A stretch of DNA of 64,000 nucleotides, from the NCBI RefSeq assembly GCF_000348985.1, contig NC_035934.1, positions 186,001 to 250,000 of the forward strand, in the 5' to 3' direction. The notes under the pieces are model-generated. The model searched no databases, was not told the DNA's origin, and saw only the letters and a list, made by a program, of their open reading frames with translations. Every line of letters begins with the position of its first letter. Within the stretch, counting starts at the first letter, position 1. Positions 58,851-64,000 of the stretch are shown here, piece after piece. The translations under genes and the position numbers were made by a program. Source of the DNA: Huiozyma naganishii CBS 8797 (taxonomy: Eukaryota > Ascomycota > Saccharomycetes > Saccharomycetales > Saccharomycetaceae).

Positions 58851-59563
58851 GTCTCGAGATGAGGGACGTCGTGCCGCTGCTTCTGAACGTGTCGCACTAC
58901 GTCACTGATTTAGTGTACGTGCTGTACTACCTGGATAATATGCAGATGGAGGGGGGCAACACAGCGACACTTGCAGCAAAGCGCACTGACCTGCTTCACC
59001 GCGTGGTCCAATTCAGGGACGCGTTGCGTGAGAGGCTCCCCCCCGCGGAGGAGCAAGACGGTGACACCGTCTCTGCGAGACGAAACGTACTTGCTATGTG
59101 TCGAATCCTGTTGCTCGACGACCAGTTACAGCAGTCCGTGCGCGACACAAACGTGCTGTGTCTACAGCTACTCTCCCAGAACGAAGAACGAGGCGGTAGC
59201 AGCAGCAGCAACGGCAGACTCGCCCAGCAGTTGCAGAACTGCCAACTCGGCCTGTTCAACCTGGTGCAGTTCATCGAGAACTGCACGCACCACCAAGAAC
59301 AAGAACAAGAACAAGAACCCACAATTGCGTCCCCCGCAGTTGGGACCGCACTACGCGAGGACCTCTCTGCCAGCTGGCAGGTCCAAACAGACCTGTTGAA
59401 CTGCCTCGTGTTCGACCTCATCGCGAAGTGCCCCGCCATCAGGACCCGTTACGCGGCATCAGTGCGCTGCACCACCGCAGAACAGCAAACCCCGGAACAG
59501 TTCGCCGCGTTCCTGCACTGGCTGAAACAAGAAGAAGTCCTCGCAGGCGTCCCGCAGTTGTAG
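58847..59563 (+). CDS. YJR011C-like protein of unknown function
   Basis: The product is 238 residues, largely helical, with hydrophobic heptad-like stretches (VVPLLLNVSHYVTDLVYVLYYLD) but no clear membrane segment, and an EQ repeat (EQEQEQEQE) at about residues 150-158. I recognise no catalytic motif. It lies between PEX39 and SPC1, where S. cerevisiae has the uncharacterised gene YJR011C, so it is assigned by position. The ATG at 58847 overlaps the PEX39 stop; a second ATG at 58859 (MRDVVPLL) would avoid the overlap. Confidence 0.75.
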   Translation: MSLEMRDVVPLLLNVSHYVTDLVYVLYYLDNMQMEGGNTATLAAKRTDLLHRVVQFRDALRERLPPAEEQDGDTVSARRNVLAMCRILLLDDQLQQSVRDTNVLCLQLLSQNEERGGSSSSNGRLAQQLQNCQLGLFNLVQFIENCTHHQEQEQEQEPTIASPAVGTALREDLSASWQVQTDLLNCLVFDLIAKCPAIRTRYAASVRCTTAEQQTPEQFAAFLHWLKQEEVLAGVPQL

Positions 59564-59701
59564 CCACTACCCAACCTTCTACCTCGTATACACCGTATAC
59601 ACACGATACATTATATAATAATCACGAATTGAATAATCGACTTCCACCAAGACGTTGGATCTTCAGTTGGGCAAGAAGGAACCCAATTAGCACACTACAG
59701 A

Positions 59702-59980
59702 ATGTCTGATGTGTTCCGCGAGCTGAACGGGAAACTGCTGTTCCCCGTGGACTACCCTTCGCAGACGCTGCTGGCGAAGAGGCACAAGTTGCTCGTCGTG
59801 ATCGGCGCGCTCGTGTCCGGTGTCGTCGGTGTAGCAACACAGTCGATACTCCAGATGGGCGTCTGTTACCTGTGCTTCGTGTTCGTTGCGCTGTTGCTTG
59901 TGCTGCCGGCGTGGAAGTCATACCGCGTGCACAACCTCGAGTGGGTCCAGCCGCAAGCGGTCGCCGTCGACCTCAAGTGA
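59702..59980 (+). CDS. SPC1: Spc1, signal peptidase complex subunit
   Basis: The product is 92 residues (S. cerevisiae 94). The family start with PVDYPSQTLLAKRHKLL is followed by two membrane segments (LVVIGALVSGVVGVATQ and GVCYLCFVFVALLLVLPAW) with both ends cytosolic, and the tail LEWVQP. Spc1 is a non-catalytic subunit of the ER signal peptidase that helps protect membrane segments from cleavage. Next to the YJR011C-like gene as in S. cerevisiae (YJR010C-A). Confidence 0.95.
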   Translation: MSDVFRELNGKLLFPVDYPSQTLLAKRHKLLVVIGALVSGVVGVATQSILQMGVCYLCFVFVALLLVLPAWKSYRVHNLEWVQPQAVAVDLK

Positions 59981-60057
59981 AATGACAGGTGGTGATACAG
60001 GTGGGTGGATATGTAAGTGATGTAAGGACTGTATATAGAGTAATGTGTGCTTTGTCC

Positions 60058-61062
60058 CTAGACGCTGGGCAGTTTGATGTATGCGGACGCGTAACTGACG
60101 CTGCTCTGCGTTATGTCTTGGACTTTACTGCTCTGCGCGTACTTGACCCACTCCCAGTGCGGAGCACCCCCACGGTGTTGCTGCAATGCCAGTAGGAGCA
60201 CACACAGCGGGTTCCTCCCACAGACGGTGTTCCCCGTGATGGCGAGGTACTCCGTCCACTTATCCAGGTCGTTGCTCTCCAGAACGTGCATAGCACCGCG
60301 GTCGAGCAACTCGACGGACTGCCAGATCGGCAGACGGTGGTGTGCCAGCTTGCTGCGCGCAGTGAGCTCCTCGACCTCGGTCTCCTCCGCCAGAGCCGTA
60401 GTGAGCTCCTCCTGGGAGCCCACGTACCCTGTGTACTCGAACCTTCGCCCCCAGTGGCAGAAGTCGCTGCTCACAACGACGATGGCCCGCTGCGAGGCCA
60501 ACTGTTCCGCAAGAACCGCCGCGAGCGAGGCGTACTTCTCCCGGGACGCATGCGAGACCATGATGGGGACGACTTGCGCACCCCTGGCCCCCGAGGACAA
60601 CCCTCGCTGCTCCAGTAGACACCTCAGCGCAGGGTACTGCATCTCGAGCGAGTGTTCCGCAAGGTCCACCGCCTCACTCATCCTCTTGAAGGGACCGCCG
60701 CCTTGTACCAGAGACTCACAGTACTCTGTGTCCACTGGGAGTGGCCCCAGTGGTGTATCCAACTCGCTGTACCCAGACACAAGGAACGTATCCTTGAAGT
60801 ACGCATGGTGCGATGGTCCCAACACAAACACGCGGAGGTGTGATGACCCTGGGCACGACGTGTCCAGCGACTCGTACGCGGGCCACAGAACACTGCTGCA
60901 GTACTTGTACCCTGCGTGGGGAGCCACTACGACTCGAGCACCGGCCCTAGGGCCCTGCCCGCGGTGCTTGAACACTGTGTCCCGTAACTGGCCACCATCG
61001 GACGGGTACCACGACCCAGCGTGTGTGGCACGTCTCCGAGACGTCTCCTCCAGTCTACTCAT
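60058..61062 (-). CDS. MHO1: Mho1, MEMO-family protein
   Basis: The product is 334 residues (S. cerevisiae 338). MEMO signatures are ATHAGSWYPSDGGQLRD, VVVAPHAGYKYCSSVLWPAYE, VFVLGPSHHAYF, EHSLEMQYPAL and VVVSSDFCHWGRRF, which contain the conserved His, Asp and Cys residues of the dioxygenase-like metal site. The family includes human MEMO1, linked to cell motility and redox or iron handling; the yeast role is little known. A minus-strand TATA element (TATAAAAA) lies near 61127-61134. Confidence 0.95.
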   Translation of the reverse strand: MSRLEETSRRRATHAGSWYPSDGGQLRDTVFKHRGQGPRAGARVVVAPHAGYKYCSSVLWPAYESLDTSCPGSSHLRVFVLGPSHHAYFKDTFLVSGYSELDTPLGPLPVDTEYCESLVQGGGPFKRMSEAVDLAEHSLEMQYPALRCLLEQRGLSSGARGAQVVPIMVSHASREKYASLAAVLAEQLASQRAIVVVSSDFCHWGRRFEYTGYVGSQEELTTALAEETEVEELTARSKLAHHRLPIWQSVELLDRGAMHVLESNDLDKWTEYLAITGNTVCGRNPLCVLLLALQQHRGGAPHWEWVKYAQSSKVQDITQSSVSYASAYIKLPSV

Positions 61063-61425
61063 CGTCGTGGCGTTGCTGCGGTGTGGGTATGGTGGATGAC
61101 TAGTGGAAGAGGGGTGTTATGGCACCTTTTTATACGGGATGCAGGGGGCGGAGGGGGGAAGTGACAAGTGGGGGCAGAGGGAGTCCCAGTCTTGTCCTGT
61201 GCTGTCGCTCTGGAGGTGGTGCTGTTGGTGTGGGTGTGTTGCAGTCGGGAGGTGGGTGGGTGAGTGTCACTGTTGCTGTAGCCGTCCCGTGAAACACCCG
61301 ACTCCGCCGACCGCACCCATCCCAGACCATCCCAGGCCATCAGCCGGCGCTAGTTGGCCATCAACGGACCCCAATGGACCACCACCAGCCGACCCACGAC
61401 CCACGACCCGCGAGACGACGCCAGA

Positions 61426-61543
61426 CGCGAAATGCGCAGTGGCTGCGACTTCCTCTTTGCGTTAATTATAGAAACAACCAGCAACGGAGGGACGCCAGCC
61501 ACGTTGGCGATGGCGACGGCGGTGTCGCTGGCAGGTATATAAG
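61426..61543 (+). promoter_or_regulatory. CRH1 promoter: SCB-like site and TATA box
   Basis: CGCGAAA at 61426-61432 matches the core of the Swi4/SBF cell-cycle box, and TATATAAG at 61536-61543 is a TATA element 63 bases before the CRH1 start. Cell-wall genes such as CRH1 are SBF and Rlm1 targets in S. cerevisiae. The 543-base interval is shared with MHO1. Confidence 0.5.
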
Positions 61544-61605
61544 CGGCGGCTGGGGGGGATGTGACCGGTGCGGTGTGCTACTGCTCCAGTCCCCAACTCA
61601 CCAAG

Positions 61606-63018
61606 ATGGTTTCATTCACGTCACGCAACAAATGGGTCCAAGCGGCCGCGCTGACTCTGCTGGTCTCTGCTGGTTCTGTTGCTGCGGAGACTTGCAACCC
61701 GCTCACGTCTACTACGCAGTGTCCAGCCGATAAGGCTCTCGCTGGGTCCATCAGTGAGCAGTTCTCCGAGGGTGCCTCGAAATGGTTCCAGGACACCGGG
61801 ATGCCAGGGAACATCTCTTACGGTTCAGACGGTGGTGCGACTCTCACGATGCAGAAGCAGGGGGACAACCCTGCGCTGCTGTCCAGTTTCTACATCATGT
61901 ACGGGAAGGTAGAAGTGACGATGCGTGCTGGTGCAGGGCAGGGGATTGTCTCGTCTTTCTTCCTACAGAGTGACGATCTCGATGAGATCGACTTGGAGTG
62001 GATAGGCGGTGACGGGACCCAGTTCCAGAGCAATTACTACTCGAAGGGGGACGTCACAACGTATGACCGTGGCGAGTTCCACGGCGTCTCGTCCCCACAG
62101 ACCACTTTCCACACGTACACTATCGACTGGGCCCGGGACAAGACAGTTTGGTCCCTCGACGGTGTCCCCGTGAGGACACTCACGAACGACACGAGCGAGG
62201 GGTACCCGCAGTCGCCGATGTATATTAGGTTGGGGATCTGGGCAGGCGGTGACCCTACTAACCAACCGGGCACGATAGAATGGGCAGGTGGACTCACGGA
62301 CTTCACGCAGGCTCCTTTCTCCATGGACGTCTCGAAGATCGTCGTCGCGGATTACTCCTCGGGGGACGAGTACGTGTATGGGGACAAGTCGGGGACTTGG
62401 CAGTCCATCCAGGCGAAGAATGGTGCGGTTTACGCTAGGTATAGCGAGGCACAGGAAGAATTTGCACAATTGGCCGCGGGTGGGAGCATCGAGCACTCGT
62501 CTACGATCCAACAGTCGTCAACGAGCAAAGCGAGTTCGACGAGTGTGACGAGTTCAACGAGCAAGGTAACTTCGACAAGCAAGGCAACCTCGAGTGTGCA
62601 CTCATCTGCTGCTCCAACTTCAACCTCGACTTCAACATCCCCAAAGTCAAGTGCCCACACTTCCAGTGTCGTGTCTACCAAGTCTACTAAGAAGTCCAGT
62701 ACTCCCGTATCTACCAAGAAGTCCACTACAACGACGCCCAGCTCGAGACGCACCTCCACGCTGACGCCGACGACATCGGACACGGCCCCCGCTGAACAGC
62801 GTGCTGTGTCCTCAGCGACGTCTGAGACGCCCACAAGCTCATCTGCAAGCTCATCTGCAAGCTCATCTGCAAGCTCACCTGCGACTTCATCTACAACCTC
62901 CGCCTCCTCCACGGCAAGCGTCCGGGCATCCACTGGCGGCGCCGCCCCCATCATTGCATCCACACCCGCCTGGCAGATGCTCGCAGCAGCAGCAGTCGCC
63001 GCAGCGGCCCTCGTGTAA
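61606..63018 (+). CDS. CRH1: Crh1-type chitin-glucan transglycosylase, GPI-anchored
   Basis: The product is 470 residues (S. cerevisiae Crh1 507). A signal peptide (about 1-27, ending SVAAE) precedes a Cys-containing start (TCNPLTSTTQCPADK) and a GH16 domain whose active site DEIDLEW has Glu127, Asp129 and Glu131. A long Ser/Thr-rich stalk from about residue 300 contains an exactly repeated 12-base unit (SSAS) at about 62835-62876, and the C-terminal hydrophobic tail fits GPI attachment. The enzyme links chitin to beta-1,6- and beta-1,3-glucan in the wall. Crh1 is preferred over Utr2 because no chitin-binding domain is present. Confidence 0.95.
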   Translation: MVSFTSRNKWVQAAALTLLVSAGSVAAETCNPLTSTTQCPADKALAGSISEQFSEGASKWFQDTGMPGNISYGSDGGATLTMQKQGDNPALLSSFYIMYGKVEVTMRAGAGQGIVSSFFLQSDDLDEIDLEWIGGDGTQFQSNYYSKGDVTTYDRGEFHGVSSPQTTFHTYTIDWARDKTVWSLDGVPVRTLTNDTSEGYPQSPMYIRLGIWAGGDPTNQPGTIEWAGGLTDFTQAPFSMDVSKIVVADYSSGDEYVYGDKSGTWQSIQAKNGAVYARYSEAQEEFAQLAAGGSIEHSSTIQQSSTSKASSTSVTSSTSKVTSTSKATSSVHSSAAPTSTSTSTSPKSSAHTSSVVSTKSTKKSSTPVSTKKSTTTTPSSRRTSTLTPTTSDTAPAEQRAVSSATSETPTSSSASSSASSSASSPATSSTTSASSTASVRASTGGAAPIIASTPAWQMLAAAAVAAAALV

Positions 63019-63176
63019 TTCACTACATACGACATCTTACTAGGTACTAAGTACTGAAACTCTTCAAGTCATCGATTACTGCAATTTTTATAACGTCTTG
63101 AGCGTCTCACACACTGTTAAGATCAGTTTCACTAGTACACTGGGCACACCGCATTGGGGCACACCGCACACACGCA

Positions 63177-63659
63177 ATGAGGATACTGGACCCCCGCGAT
63201 GCGTTCCTCGCAGACTACGAAGTGTTACAGTTTCTGACACAACTACAACGGAAACACAAGTGGGACCCAGCTGGTGTCGACACCCAACAGCAGCAGCAGC
63301 AGCAGTTCCGTCGTGGCGTGTACCACAACCCGCCGCTGGAGGCTATCACTCGGGATACAGTGGCGTACCTCTCCCAGAACCGCAACGTCGTGGCCGTGCC
63401 AGGTGACGGTGACGGTGACGAAACGGCGCAGACTGCAAAGAGCGGGATCACAAGGCTCACGGATGCCACGTTTAGCGAATTGATGCGGGAATTGAACAGT
63501 TACGAACTGTTGAAAGTGGAGAAGTTACAGATCGTGAATCAGTTGCCCACGAATATGGTGCACCTGTTTGCGCTCGTCGAAGAATGCGACGCCCGATTCT
63601 CAGAGGAACAGATCGATGCAATGCTTGCGACCGTGGCACGGTACACGCAAGCATCGTAG
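63177..63659 (+). CDS. RPC17: Rpc17, RNA polymerase III subunit
   Basis: The product is 160 residues (S. cerevisiae 161). The start RILDPRDAFLADYEVLQFL and the HRDC-like C-terminal half with LMRELNSYELLKVEKLQIVNQLPTNMVHL and VEECDARFSEEQ match Rpc17 (the CGRP-RCP/Rpb4 type). It forms the Pol III stalk with Rpc25 and contacts Brf1 in initiation. Seven glutamines occur in the loop after residue 35. RPC17 followed by VTC4 on one strand repeats the YJL011C-YJL012C order. Confidence 0.95.
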   Translation: MRILDPRDAFLADYEVLQFLTQLQRKHKWDPAGVDTQQQQQQQFRRGVYHNPPLEAITRDTVAYLSQNRNVVAVPGDGDGDETAQTAKSGITRLTDATFSELMRELNSYELLKVEKLQIVNQLPTNMVHLFALVEECDARFSEEQIDAMLATVARYTQAS

Positions 63660-63806
63660 CGGGTACAGCAGTCTTCCCCCGGCAATGGCACCACACACAC
63701 GTGGGGGGTCTTTCAACTGATAAGCAGTATATATAATATAATATAACATATAACATGGAACATGGCACGAGACTCTTTACACTTTCTACAAAGCACAAAA
63801 CGGGCG

Positions 63807-64000
63807 ATGAAGTTCGGGGAGACGCTGAGCAGGTCGCTGATCAGGCAGTACAGTTACTACTACATAGCGTACGATGATTTGAAGCACGACTTGGAGGACA
63901 AGCTGGAGCAACACGACGACCGGTGGGATGGGACCCTCGAGACGGAATTCCTTGAGAAGTTAGAGGTGGAGTTGGACAAAGTGTACACGTTCTGCAAAGT
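63807..64000 (+). CDS. VTC4: Vtc4, vacuolar polyphosphate synthase, N-terminal part
   Basis: The gene runs off the right edge; 64 codons are visible. They encode the start of an SPX domain: MKFGETLSRSLIRQYSYYYI followed by AYDDLKHDLED and LEVELDKVYTFCK, nearly the Vtc4 N-terminus, with lysines of the inositol-polyphosphate binding surface further on outside the window. In the family, the SPX domain senses inositol pyrophosphates and a central tunnel domain polymerises phosphate from ATP into the vacuole lumen. Confidence 0.93.
   Translation, partial: MKFGETLSRSLIRQYSYYYIAYDDLKHDLEDKLEQHDDRWDGTLETEFLEKLEVELDKVYTFCK

Noticed and set aside
62430..63035. 201-codon minus-strand frame opposite CRH1
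   Set aside because: It mirrors the Ser/Thr-rich stalk of Crh1 as Val/Asp/Glu repeats; not an independent gene.

Overview
This window is nuclear DNA of a budding yeast in the family Saccharomycetaceae. Almost every gene has a recognisable Saccharomyces cerevisiae counterpart, tRNA genes are dispersed, solo-LTR-like repeats sit next to tRNAs, and the one intron seen has the canonical TACTAAC branch site. The gene order alternates, in its right third, genes that lie in S. cerevisiae on chromosome X (YJR008W to YJR024C) and on chromosome VII (YGR189C to YGR202C), two sister regions of the whole-genome duplication (WGD). Many genes expected between them in an unduplicated genome are absent. I infer a post-WGD species that sorted its duplicates differently from Saccharomyces. 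Base composition is high for that group, most clearly from about 45.5 kb rightward; a GC-rich Kazachstania such as K. naganishii would fit, but the species cannot be proved from this window.

Layout: (1) 1-13.1 kb: DDP1 (3' end), GET4, SEY1, SWT1, TTI1, GLN4, LCB4, largely the S. cerevisiae YOR163-YOR171 order. (2) 14.1-26.5 kb: a type IVb GATA protein gene, the convergent CIN8-NPR2 pair, TSR3, an intact VRL1-like VPS9/ankyrin gene and SGT2. (3) 26.6-33.0 kb: an accessory region with a tRNA-Arg, an old LTR, a gene for an unrecognised secretory/membrane protein with unusually structured upstream DNA, a pirin gene and a second GATA gene. (4) 34.6-41.7 kb: ALT, YPT7, RRP6 and IZH2, the genes that flank the CEN13/CEN15 sister centromeres in S. 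cerevisiae; no centromere is visible here. (5) 41.9-43.5 kb: tRNA-Thr, LTR debris and a tandem tRNA-Arg/tRNA-Asp pair. (6) 43.7-64 kb: a compact block: PDC, STU2, MDE1, LSM8, the intron-containing meiotic gene MER2, TES1, ESS1, PCT1, SNG1, TMA22, SKI6, GPI14, PEX39, a YJR011C-like gene, SPC1, MHO1, CRH1, RPC17 and the start of VTC4.

The genes are mostly independent housekeeping functions. Functional links include GET4 with SGT2 (tail-anchored protein targeting), VRL1 with YPT7 (endosome/vacuole traffic), TSR3 with RRP6 and SKI6 (rRNA maturation and exosome), and TES1 with PEX39 (peroxisome). The most interesting places are the upstream DNA of the unknown gene at 28.9 kb, the empty ancestral centromere site between RRP6 and IZH2, the MER2 intron with competing 3' splice sites, and the PEX39/YJR011C stop-start overlap.
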